This document shows positions 8,803-16,014 of a DNA stretch of 64,000 nt, piece by piece. The position numbers and the translations under genes are program-made. Position 1 is the first letter of the stretch, and the number at the start of each line of letters is the position of its first letter. This stretch comes from Flavobacterium aquiphilum (GTDB taxonomy: Bacteria > Bacteroidota > Bacteroidia > Flavobacteriales > Flavobacteriaceae), in NCBI RefSeq assembly GCF_027111335.1, contig NZ_CP114288.1, positions 4,898,001 to 4,962,000 of the forward strand, written 5' to 3'. The notes under the pieces were generated by a model. It was not told where the DNA came from. It saw nothing but the letters and a program-made list of their open reading frames with translations, and searched no databases.

Positions 8803-9519
8803 ATGAAATGTGTAATTATAGATGACGAACCATTAGCAGTAGAATTATTGGTCGAATTTGTTGGAAGAGTTGACTCATTGGAACTTGTCACCACATTTAC
8901 CAATGCAATAGACGCTATATCGATAATTAATCAAACCGAAATTGATTTAATCTTTTTAGATATCGAAATGCCTCATTTTTCAGGAATTGATTTTATCAAT
9001 GCTATCGAAAAAAAACCTTTAATCATCTTTACAACCGCTTATTCCAATTATGCAGTTGAAGGATTCAATCTTGGTGCAGTAGATTATTTGGTAAAACCAA
9101 TTCCTTTTAATCGTTTTCTTAAATCAGTTTTGCGGGCGCAGCAAATTTTTGCTGCAAAAAATCCTCAAATAGAATCCCCTACTGCTCCAAATGCTCCCGA
9201 AATCGAACATGATTTTATGTTTGTACGCTCGGAATATGAAAATGTAAAAATTAATTTTGCCGATATTTTATTTATCGAAGGATTGAAAGATTATGTAAAA
9301 ATATACACTACCGACAATAAATACACCTTAACCTTAATCAGTTTAATAAAACTTGAAAACCTATTATCTCCGAAAGGTTTTGCAAGGATTCACCGTTCGT
9401 ATATCATCAATATCAAACATGTAAAATCCATTCAGAAAAATAAGGTCTTAATTGCCGATAAAAGAATTCCAATTAGTGAAAGTTACAAAACGGCTTTTTT
9501 TGAAAAAATAAATCTTTGA
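8803..9519 (+). CDS. LytTR-family response regulator
   Basis: A 238-residue regulator with an N-terminal receiver domain (IIDDEPLA, phosphorylated Asp53 in FLDIEMPHFSG, FTTAY, Lys98 in YLVKPIPF) and a C-terminal LytTR DNA-binding domain (about residues 140-235: FVRSEYENVKINFADILFIE, FARIHRSYIINIKHVKSI). LytTR regulators bind pairs of short direct repeats. It is the evident partner of the histidine kinase just upstream. The 114-bp gap between the genes carries a distant 7-bp inverted repeat (AATCGCC/GGCGATT) but no obvious promoter. Confidence 0.93.
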   Translation: MKCVIIDDEPLAVELLVEFVGRVDSLELVTTFTNAIDAISIINQTEIDLIFLDIEMPHFSGIDFINAIEKKPLIIFTTAYSNYAVEGFNLGAVDYLVKPIPFNRFLKSVLRAQQIFAAKNPQIESPTAPNAPEIEHDFMFVRSEYENVKINFADILFIEGLKDYVKIYTTDNKYTLTLISLIKLENLLSPKGFARIHRSYIINIKHVKSIQKNKVLIADKRIPISESYKTAFFEKINL

Positions 9520-9529
9520 TTCTAATCGT

Positions 9530-10045
9530 TTATTCCTCTTTAAACCAACTCGAATACATTACGTAGTTATTGGAGATACGCTCGATTTCTCCGGCAAAAT
9601 CAGATTGATCGATATCTTTGACTTTTTTGGCAGGAACACCAGCCCAAATGGAACCTGGTTCTATTATTGAATTTTGTGTAACAACTGCTCCAGCTGCGAT
9701 AATTGAATTACTCCCAACGACACAATTGTCCATCACAATAGACCCCATGCCTATTAACACGTTATCCTGAATCGTACAGCCGTGCACAATTGCATTATGT
9801 CCAATAGAAACATTATTACCTATAACTGTTGGGTGCTTTTGGTAAGTGCAATGTACGATAGCCCCATCCTGAATATTTACTTTATTCCCAATGGTAACAG
9901 AATGAACATCTCCACGAATTACGGCATTAAACCACACACTACATTGAGTCCCAAAAGTTACATCACCAACAATAGTAGCATTATCGGCCACATAACAATC
10001 TTCGGGGATAACAGGTGATTTTCCTTTTACAGCCTTTATTATCAT
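9530..10045 (-). CDS. Gamma-type carbonic anhydrase-like hexapeptide-repeat protein
   Basis: A 171-residue left-handed beta-helix protein with repeated [LIV]-G-x4 hexapeptides. It contains VWFNAVIRGDV, and His65, His83 and His88 are spaced as the zinc ligands of gamma carbonic anhydrases (the last two five residues apart). The C-terminal SIWAGVPAKKVKDI segment is typical of the YrdA/PaaY subgroup. Members hydrate CO2 or are uncharacterised metal-binding trimers, so catalytic activity is likely but not certain. It is cytosolic with no signal peptide, and lies 75 bp downstream of the PorP-like gene on the same strand. Confidence 0.85.
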   Translation of the reverse strand: MIIKAVKGKSPVIPEDCYVADNATIVGDVTFGTQCSVWFNAVIRGDVHSVTIGNKVNIQDGAIVHCTYQKHPTVIGNNVSIGHNAIVHGCTIQDNVLIGMGSIVMDNCVVGSNSIIAAGAVVTQNSIIEPGSIWAGVPAKKVKDIDQSDFAGEIERISNNYVMYSSWFKEE

Positions 10046-10120
10046 TTTTATTTTTTTAAAATTTCAAGTTTTAGGTTTAATAAGCCACGAAACAATTAAA
10101 CGGCTAAACCACTAAACAAT

Positions 10121-11116
10121 TTAATTAACCGCAGGACAATTACAATCGTATTTTACAGGTTTACACAAGAAATTAAATCCTAAAGTAAGTTGGTGAAATC
10201 CTCCACTTTGATATTGAATATCACCCAACAAATGAGTATAAGTATATGCAAACATGAAATTTTTATAATTGAATCCTAAGATTGGGGTAACATATTGCAA
10301 TTTCTGGCTATTAGTCCCACTTCCTGTTCTGTATTCTGCTCCGTCAAAACTTCTTCTATACGACAAACCTCCCCATAGCTGCCCCATTTCCAGATTTTTA
10401 TAAGCCTTCATATTTACATCCAATGCACTTTCTCTCGTTTTGTCAACATATTGATATAAAAGCGAAGGTTCCCATAAAATTTTATCGGCATTACCAAAAA
10501 TATAACCACCACTAACAATAAATTTTCTCAAATTGTCGCTTTCGTATTCGCTATAAAGATTCTGTCTCGTTTCCAAAACATTCTTAACTACTGCATGCAA
10601 ACTAAAATCAAGAAGATTATAAGAAGCTCCTATATCCATATTAAAATAAGAAGCATGTTGAACAACATTTCCTAATGCCGGATCATAATCTCCTGAATTC
10701 ATAAAATCAGTTTCATCCAATTGACTTTGGTTAACGCCAACATTAACACCAAAAGACAATTGATTCAAATCAACTTCATCCCTCGAAAACATAATATGAT
10801 GTGCATAAGTAGCTTTAAAACCAAATTGCGAATGATATCCATTGACATCATTAAAAACTATCGCTCCGATTCCAGATCTTTCACCCACTCTACCATTGTA
10901 ACTTAATGTTTGCAATGCAGGTGCATCAGTTTGATCGAACCATTGTTTACGTTCAGTAAACCTTAATTTGTGACAATTGGAAGCTCCCGCCATAGAAGGA
11001 AAAATCAAATAATAATTATCCGATAGATAATCCGAATAAACCGGTATTCCTTCCTGAGAAAATGCAAATGAACTTATAAAAAAAAAGGCAATTAAATACT
11101 TAATTTTAAAACGCAT
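10121..11116 (-). CDS. PorP/SprF-family outer-membrane protein (orphan)
   Basis: The 331-residue protein has a signal peptide (MRFKIKYLIAFFFISSFAFS-Q) and the PorP/SprF pattern: SDNYYLIFPSMAGASNCHKLRFTERKQW, then GIGAIVFNDVNGYHSQFG and repeated amphipathic strands. PorP and SprF proteins are outer-membrane barrels required for secretion or attachment of T9SS substrates with type B C-terminal domains. Most such paralogues sit directly after a large adhesin gene; here no adhesin is adjacent, and the upstream gene is divergent. The cysteine-rich C-terminus (CKPVKYDCNCPAVN) is unusual. The family call is solid; the partner is unknown. Confidence 0.8.
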   Translation of the reverse strand: MRFKIKYLIAFFFISSFAFSQEGIPVYSDYLSDNYYLIFPSMAGASNCHKLRFTERKQWFDQTDAPALQTLSYNGRVGERSGIGAIVFNDVNGYHSQFGFKATYAHHIMFSRDEVDLNQLSFGVNVGVNQSQLDETDFMNSGDYDPALGNVVQHASYFNMDIGASYNLLDFSLHAVVKNVLETRQNLYSEYESDNLRKFIVSGGYIFGNADKILWEPSLLYQYVDKTRESALDVNMKAYKNLEMGQLWGGLSYRRSFDGAEYRTGSGTNSQKLQYVTPILGFNYKNFMFAYTYTHLLGDIQYQSGGFHQLTLGFNFLCKPVKYDCNCPAVN

Positions 11117-11180
11117 GAGGGTACTTTTTATAAAATTAGCTCGAACAAAAGAACTTTTGTTAATTTATTCATTAAAAAAC

Positions 11181-11188
11181 CAAATATA
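11181..11188 (-). promoter_or_regulatory. Possible -7 box for the orphan porP-like gene
   Basis: The minus strand reads TATATTTG, 65 bp upstream of the ATG at 11116, inside the divergent region shared with the Nfu gene. No -33 box was found at standard spacing. Confidence 0.4.
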
Positions 11189-11212
11189 ATCAATCGTAGA
11201 AAATAACTTTAG

Positions 11213-11220
11213 TAAATTTG
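11213..11220 (+). promoter_or_regulatory. Possible -7 box for the Nfu gene
   Basis: TAAATTTG followed by CA lies 17 bp before the ATG at 11238, a position and sequence typical of Flavobacterium promoters. No clear -33 box was found. Confidence 0.45.
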
Positions 11221-11237
11221 CAGAAAATCGACGAATC

Positions 11238-12131
11238 ATGACTAAAATAACGATAAAAGAAACACAAAACCCGACTATTATAAAATTTGAATTCCCGGAT
11301 TTCATCACGCAAAACGAAAGTTACGAATTCAAGAATATCGATGAGGCAAAATCCTCTCCTCTTGCCCAACAACTTTTCTATTTGCCATTTGTAAAAACGG
11401 TATATATATCTGGAAATTTTATTGCTGTCGAAAGATTCAGTATTGTGGAGTGGGAAGATGTGCAGGAAGCGGTAGCGGAACAGATCGAAGCCTACGTAAA
11501 CAAAGGTGGGGCAATCATCAACATTGACGAAAACAAACCAAAAAAACAACCTGTTACCGTTTATGGTGAATCTACTCCAAATCCATCGGCATTGAAATTT
11601 GTTGTCAACAAAATGATAACAAAAAGTGCTGTTGAATTCAAAAACATAGATCAAAGCGCACCTTCGCCATTGGCTACCGAACTATTCAAATTCCCTTATG
11701 TAAAAGAAGTCTTCATCGACGAAAATTATATTTCGGTAACAAAATACGACATCAATGAATGGCAGGACATCACGATGGAATTAAGAACTTTCATCAAGCA
11801 ATTTATTGAAAACGGGGGAACCGTACTTGATGAGAATTTGATTAAAAACATTGTCAAAGACGAAAAAGCCAAAGACGAATCGTTTGATTCTCTTGATGAG
11901 ACTTCTCAAAAAATCATCAACATACTGGAAGAATATGTAAAACCGGCCGTAGCTGCTGATGGAGGAAATATCGTTTTTGAATCTTACGATAATAACACAA
12001 AAACGGTGAAAGTAATCATGCAAGGTGCTTGTAGCGGATGTCCATCATCAACTTTTACCTTAAAAAGCGGTATCGAAAACATGCTGAAAAGTATGTTGAA
12101 TGATCAGGAAATACAGGTAGAAGCCCTTTAA
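11238..12131 (+). CDS. NifU/Nfu-type Fe-S scaffold with two N-terminal Nfu domains
   Basis: The 297-residue protein carries two Nfu N-terminal domains in tandem (about 8-100 and 108-200). Both contain a FKNIDxAxxSPLAxxLFxxPxVKxVxI core; the first copy is diverged at its STPNPSALKF motif (TQNPTIIKF). A C-terminal NifU-like domain (about 222-297) carries the cluster-binding pair in GACSGCPSSTF (Cys265 and Cys268). Nfu proteins assemble or deliver [4Fe-4S] clusters to client enzymes in the cytoplasm. Single-copy N domains are the usual form in other phyla. It is monocistronic, divergent from the PorP-like gene. Confidence 0.9.
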   Translation: MTKITIKETQNPTIIKFEFPDFITQNESYEFKNIDEAKSSPLAQQLFYLPFVKTVYISGNFIAVERFSIVEWEDVQEAVAEQIEAYVNKGGAIINIDENKPKKQPVTVYGESTPNPSALKFVVNKMITKSAVEFKNIDQSAPSPLATELFKFPYVKEVFIDENYISVTKYDINEWQDITMELRTFIKQFIENGGTVLDENLIKNIVKDEKAKDESFDSLDETSQKIINILEEYVKPAVAADGGNIVFESYDNNTKTVKVIMQGACSGCPSSTFTLKSGIENMLKSMLNDQEIQVEAL

Positions 12132-12183
12132 TATTTGGAACATAGCATTTTTTTTATCTGTTCAACTTAACAAATAATTTAAA

Positions 12184-12297
12184 ATGAAAATAGCAATTTT
12201 ATTAACCCTATCATTAACAGCGATTATAATAAATGGCTGTTCCTGTTGCAAAATAACAAAGCAACAACATAATTCCGGTTTAAATAAAAATTCCTAA
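12184..12297 (+). CDS. Small putative lipoprotein (37 residues)
   Basis: A short frame encodes a protein beginning MKIAILLTLSLTAIIINGC, a complete lipoprotein signal with the lipobox INGC, followed by SCCKITKQQHNSGLNKNS. Three closely spaced cysteines (C19, C21, C22) would remain near the lipid anchor. It starts 52 bp after the Nfu stop and a terminator follows it at 12397. It is too short for homology to help by eye, and small lipoproteins of this form may be spurious; the correct signal architecture is the main support. Confidence 0.45.
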   Translation: MKIAILLTLSLTAIIINGCSCCKITKQQHNSGLNKNS

Positions 12298-12396
12298 AGC
12301 GGCAAACCGTTTCTTAGTTAGTTTACTTCTAATTAAAAAAACTGTATTACTAGGTCTAAGTAACTTCTTTCTAAAGTTAAAATCATAAAACATATA

Positions 12397-12427
12397 AAAA
12401 GCGTTTCGTAAAGAGACGCTTTTTTTT
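12397..12427 (+). terminator. Rho-independent terminator after the small lipoprotein gene
   Basis: AAAAGCGTTTC pairs with GAGACGCTTTT (one G-T wobble) around a short loop and continues into a T run. It would end transcripts from the Nfu/small-lipoprotein region before the repeat-protein gene. Confidence 0.75.
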
Positions 12428-12493
12428 ATCAACTCAATTTCAAAAAAACAAAACACTACTAATTGATTTTAAGTTAATTACAAATAAAAGAGT

Positions 12494-12501
12494 TATATTT
12501 G
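12494..12501 (+). promoter_or_regulatory. Possible -7 box for the helical repeat protein
   Basis: TATATTTG lies 24 bp before the ATG at 12526, directly after an upstream terminator, so a promoter is expected here. A -33 box was not identified. Confidence 0.45.
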
Positions 12502-12525
12502 ATTTCTAATCAAAACTAAAAGATC

Positions 12526-12978
12526 ATGGGATTATCATCATTTTTTAAGAACTTTTTTGGAACAGCCAAAGAAACTACAAACGAGATTGTTGACCAAGCT
12601 GAATCTGCTATTGAAGAAGTTAAGATAGCTGCTCAACCTTATGTCGAAAAAGCAGAATCTTTTCTGGAAGATACTGTAAACAAAGCCAAAGAAACAGCGA
12701 CACCATACATAGAAAAAGCAGAAACTTTTATTGAGGAAACTGCTACAAAAGCCAAAGAAACAGCGACACCCCATATTGAAAAAGCCGAAGCATTTGTAGA
12801 AGATGCTGTCGCTAAAGCTAAAGAGACTGCGACTCCCTATATCGAAAAAGCGGAATCGGTAATAGACGATGCTAAAACAAAAGGCATCGAAATGATTAAC
12901 AACTTAAAAGAAAAAACAAATTCAGCAGACCAGAAAAGACTAGAAAATCCGGATAAAAAAGAAGAAGATCCCGAATAA
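12526..12978 (+). CDS. Amphipathic 22-residue-repeat helical protein
   Basis: The 150-residue protein has a short hydrophobic N-terminus (MGLSSFFKNFFGTAK) without a signal peptide, then four tandem 22-residue repeats of the form ATPYIEKAExFIExxxxKAK with prolines at exactly 38, 60, 82 and 104. The C-terminus is charged. A period of 22 with a proline at each boundary is the geometry of exchangeable apolipoprotein and other lipid-surface-binding amphipathic helices; LEA-like stress proteins look similar. I do not recognise a named family. It lies between a terminator and an mscS-like gene, which would fit a membrane-stress role, but that is inference. Confidence 0.7.
   Translation: MGLSSFFKNFFGTAKETTNEIVDQAESAIEEVKIAAQPYVEKAESFLEDTVNKAKETATPYIEKAETFIEETATKAKETATPHIEKAEAFVEDAVAKAKETATPYIEKAESVIDDAKTKGIEMINNLKEKTNSADQKRLENPDKKEEDPE
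12631..12882 (+). repeat. 66-bp tandem coding repeat (four copies)
   Basis: Four successive 66-bp units encode the 22-residue helical repeats of the surrounding gene. Copies differ at several codons, including synonymous changes such as ACACCATAC versus ACTCCCTAT, so the array is not a recent expansion. Confidence 0.8.
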
Positions 12979-13023
12979 CTTTTAATAAAAAATATAAAAT
13001 TGTATTTTTGCAATTCAACTTAC

Positions 13024-13048
13024 AACCTTCTATTTTGAGAAGGTTTTT
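13024..13048 (+). terminator. Short hairpin with T-run upstream of mscS-like gene
   Basis: AACCTTCT pairs with AGAAGGTT around a 6-nt loop and runs into TTT. It may terminate the repeat-protein transcript. A TATTTTTG box at 13003-13010 would alternatively place it in the leader of the mscS-like mRNA. Confidence 0.5.
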
Positions 13049-13060
13049 ATGAATTAAAAT

Positions 13061-13894
13061 ATGACTTTAGAACCTAGTTACATTGCCCGTTACATAGAAT
13101 ATTTTACAACAAAAATTATAGAATATTCCCCTGAAGTTATTTCTGCCTTTATTATTTTATTTGTTGGACTCTACGCCATTCGAATCATCAATAGATTTAT
13201 TAGAAAATTGATGATTAAAAGAAATTTGGATCCTACATTATCCAAATTTCTAGCCGACATTTTACTTTGGGTTTTAAGAGGATTATTATTTGTAACAGTC
13301 ATCGATAAATTAGGTATCGGTACTACTTCCTTTGTTACCATTCTGGCGACTATGGGGTTTGCAATTGGTATGTCGTTGCAGGGTTCATTATCTAATTTTG
13401 CCGGTGGAATTTTGATTATTCTCTTCAAACCTTTCAAAGTTGGAGACACTATCGAAGCTCAGGGAGTTATGGCAACTGTACAAGAAATACAAATTTTTGT
13501 TACCAAATTGGTAACCGGAAACAATCAAACTATTTTTGTTCCAAACGGTTCTTTGTCAAACGGAATCATTACCAACTATTCGATGCAGGGAACAAGAAGA
13601 GCCGATTTGACCATTTCAATATCGTATGGAACCGACCTCAAAAAAGCCAAAGACATTATAACTGAAGCCTTGGCAAAAAACCCAAAAGTACTAACTACTC
13701 CAGTGGCAGAGGTATCCGTTAAGAATTTAACTGACAGCTCCATTCAACTAGCAGTAAGACCTTGGTCAAAAACCGAAGATTTTAGTTCAATGGTAGCTGC
13801 AACTTTGGAAGACTGCAAAATAGCCTTTGACAATGCTGGAATCACTTTCCAACCTTATGTTTCAGAGTTGTCTAACACGAACAAACAATCATAA
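13061..13894 (+). CDS. MscS-family small-conductance mechanosensitive channel
   Basis: This 277-residue protein is of E. coli MscS size. Three membrane segments are visible (about 22-42, 65-85, 92-122). The third is the pore helix with the Gly/Ala-rich GFAIGMSLQGSLSNFAGGILIILFKPFKVGD sequence, here given as two joined motifs around residues 100-130. The beta-domain follows (FVPNGSLSNGIITNYS) and then the alpha/beta cytosolic vestibule. It opens under membrane tension to release solutes on hypo-osmotic shock. It converges with tsaB, with the stop codons 5 bp apart. Confidence 0.93.
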   Translation: MTLEPSYIARYIEYFTTKIIEYSPEVISAFIILFVGLYAIRIINRFIRKLMIKRNLDPTLSKFLADILLWVLRGLLFVTVIDKLGIGTTSFVTILATMGFAIGMSLQGSLSNFAGGILIILFKPFKVGDTIEAQGVMATVQEIQIFVTKLVTGNNQTIFVPNGSLSNGIITNYSMQGTRRADLTISISYGTDLKKAKDIITEALAKNPKVLTTPVAEVSVKNLTDSSIQLAVRPWSKTEDFSSMVAATLEDCKIAFDNAGITFQPYVSELSNTNKQS

Positions 13895-13899
13895 AAAAA

Positions 13900-14571
13900 C
13901 TACTGTTTTTTAGGACTGGCAATCAAAAAGTCCTTCAAATAATACGGTTCAAAATAAGCGACATCAACAGTGTCGCTTTTTTTGTATTTATCAAAACTCA
14001 AAGCGCTCATTTCGTTAGCCGAAGGATATTTAATTTCATCCAAAAACACAAAATCATCTTTCGTTAAAACACTTTTACATTTCTCATTGCAATCACCAAT
14101 AAAATATATTTTTTCTTGCGTATCCGCAAAAGAATTCTCATCTATAATCTCGGCTAAGGTTTCTCTTTTTCGTTCCAACGCCGCCGAAAAAACAGCGCTA
14201 TACACTTCCATTCTTCGAGCATCAAGCATTGGGACAATCAAACCATCAGTCACCGAAACTTTGGAAGCCAACGCCAATAAAGTATCAACCGCAATTAACG
14301 GTATATTCAAAGCATAACATATTCCTTTGGCCGCAGAAACACCTATACGCAATCCCGTATAAGAACCTGGTCCTTGGCTCACAGCAACAGCCGTCAAATC
14401 TTTCATCTCTATTCCGGCTTCACGGATAACTTCGTCTATAAAAACATGTAAACGTTCAGCGTGCGAGTAACCTTCATCTGCAATTTCTTTGCACAATACA
14501 GTTTTCCCGTCCTTTGCCAAAGCAACAGAACAATTTTTCGTAGCGGTTTCGATGTTAAGAATATAGGACAC
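13900..14571 (-). CDS. tsaB: tRNA threonylcarbamoyladenosine biosynthesis protein TsaB
   Basis: TsaB dimerises with TsaD and, with TsaE, transfers the threonylcarbamoyl group to A37 of ANN-decoding tRNAs. The 223-residue protein shows the family N-terminus ILNIETATKNCSVAL, then HAERLHVFIDEV and the VSQGPGSYTGLRIGVSAAKG motif near residue 64-84. It lacks the metal-binding histidines of the TsaD paralogue, as expected. The start codon is GTG at 14571, which gives MSYILNIETA and matches the usual N-terminus. It is a separate unit from the exporter operon, whose terminator lies at 14649-14682. Confidence 0.92.
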   Translation of the reverse strand: MSYILNIETATKNCSVALAKDGKTVLCKEIADEGYSHAERLHVFIDEVIREAGIEMKDLTAVAVSQGPGSYTGLRIGVSAAKGICYALNIPLIAVDTLLALASKVSVTDGLIVPMLDARRMEVYSAVFSAALERKRETLAEIIDENSFADTQEKIYFIGDCNEKCKSVLTKDDFVFLDEIKYPSANEMSALSFDKYKKSDTVDVAYFEPYYLKDFLIASPKKQ

Positions 14572-14648
14572 TTTTAATTTTAGATTTTAGATTATTGATT
14601 TTATATTGCTGATTGCAAATTTACATCGTTTTTTGATAAAACCTTTAT

Positions 14649-14682
14649 AAAAAAAACACGCCCTGAAAATTCAAGACGTGTA
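14649..14682 (-). terminator. Terminator of the exporter operon
   Basis: Read on the minus strand, an 11-position stem with two mismatches (ACACGTCTTGA / TCAGGGCGTGT) is followed by eight T. It lies 27 bp after the last adaptor gene of the exporter operon. Confidence 0.75.
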
Positions 14683-14708
14683 TTATTTTTTAACTTAAAA
14701 AAAGAAAA

Positions 14709-16007
14709 CTATTTCTTTTTATCGTCTTCCTTTTGGACAAAAACTTTATCTCCGGAATTCAAATCTTTAGCAACTGTTGTGTAAGGCCCTGTAATTACAA
14801 CATCACCTTTTTTAAGACCGGACATTACTTCGATATTAGTATCGTCCTGAATTCCCGTTTTTATAATTCGGATTTTAGCTTTATCTCCAACTTTCACAAA
14901 AACACACTCTAGCTTTTTATCACTTTTAGGACTTGGTTTTTTATTCTCGCTATCTTTTGGATCATCAATTTTAGGCATTTTCACTGCTGCAGTATCAGAC
15001 TTAACAACAACCGAACTGATTGGAACATAAACCACGTTGGTTTTGGTCGTAGTAATAATATCAACCGTCGCTGTCATTCCTGGTCGGAATGGAGAATATG
15101 TATCCGGTTTCCCAACCATCAAATCTTTATAGGATTCTTTTAGAATTCTAACTTTCACTTTAAAGTTGGTTACCTGATCAGCTGTCAAAGCTGTACTCGC
15201 CGAATTGGAAATACTTGTTACAACTCCTTTGAATTGTTTTTTCAAATAAGCATCTACTTCAACGTTAGCAGCATCACCAACTTTTATTTTTACAATGTCA
15301 TTTTCATTAACATCAACTTCAACTTCCATATTGTTTAGATTGGCAACTCTTAAAAGCTCAGTACCTGCCATTTGTTGCGTTCCCAAAACTCGTTCTCCCA
15401 ATTCTACGTTCAACACAGAAATAGTTCCGTCTGCAGGAGCGTAAATTACTGTTCTTCCTAAGTTGTCTCTAGCTTCATTTACGGAAGCCGAAGCGCTTTG
15501 CACATTGTAATAAGCCGATTGTTTACTGGCTTTTGCCACCTCAAAAGAAGCCACAGATTTATCCCAATCTGATTTTGAAATAATCCCTTTCCCATAGAGA
15601 ACCTTATTTCTTTCATAATCAGCTTTTGCCTGATTAAAAGAAGCATCGGACTGGCTCAAACTTGCCTTGGAAACCGACAAATTTGCGACCGTTCTATTCA
15701 AACCGGAAGTGTATAGATCAGGATTTATCTTTAACAACAAATCACCTTTCTTAACAACTTGTCCTTCTTTTATTGGCAAATCTATAATCTCGCCCGAAAC
15801 CATCGAAGCCATTTTTACCTCGATTTCCGGTTGGATTTTACCTGTTGCCGAAACAGTTTCTACTATCGTTCCTGTTTGGGCATCGGCAATCTCCACTTCT
15901 TTGCCTTTGTCTTTATTACCAATAATTCCTGCTTTTGAAAGCCCTACTAAAACCCCAATAATTACTATTGCTGAGCCTATTAATATGTAAATTGTTTTTT
16001 TTGACAT
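14709..16007 (-). CDS. HlyD/MacA-type periplasmic adaptor (second of two)
   Basis: I start the gene at the ATG at 16007 (MSKKTIYILIGSA), 7 bp after the TolC-like stop; an upstream in-frame ATG at 16061 lies inside the TolC gene and adds only polar residues before the membrane anchor. The 432-residue protein has an N-terminal anchor (5-25), a lipoyl-like half-motif (GEIIDLPIKEGQVVKKGDLLLKI), a long coiled-coil hairpin (SKASLSQSDASFNQAKADYERNK...), then the second lipoyl half and a beta-barrel domain. A Lys/Pro/Asp-rich insertion (KMPKIDDPKDSENKKPSPKSDKK, split here as residues near 345-370) precedes the membrane-proximal domain. It would bridge the MacB-like permeases and the TolC-like channel. 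Confidence 0.88.
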   Translation of the reverse strand: MSKKTIYILIGSAIVIIGVLVGLSKAGIIGNKDKGKEVEIADAQTGTIVETVSATGKIQPEIEVKMASMVSGEIIDLPIKEGQVVKKGDLLLKINPDLYTSGLNRTVANLSVSKASLSQSDASFNQAKADYERNKVLYGKGIISKSDWDKSVASFEVAKASKQSAYYNVQSASASVNEARDNLGRTVIYAPADGTISVLNVELGERVLGTQQMAGTELLRVANLNNMEVEVDVNENDIVKIKVGDAANVEVDAYLKKQFKGVVTSISNSASTALTADQVTNFKVKVRILKESYKDLMVGKPDTYSPFRPGMTATVDIITTTKTNVVYVPISSVVVKSDTAAVKMPKIDDPKDSENKKPSPKSDKKLECVFVKVGDKAKIRIIKTGIQDDTNIEVMSGLKKGDVVITGPYTTVAKDLNSGDKVFVQKEDDKKK

Positions 16008-16014
16008 AATAAAT

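Noticed and set aside
11190..11654. Minus-strand 154-codon frame over the Nfu gene
   Set aside because: Antisense to a conserved Fe-S scaffold gene; the Phe/Tyr-rich product is typical of shadow frames.
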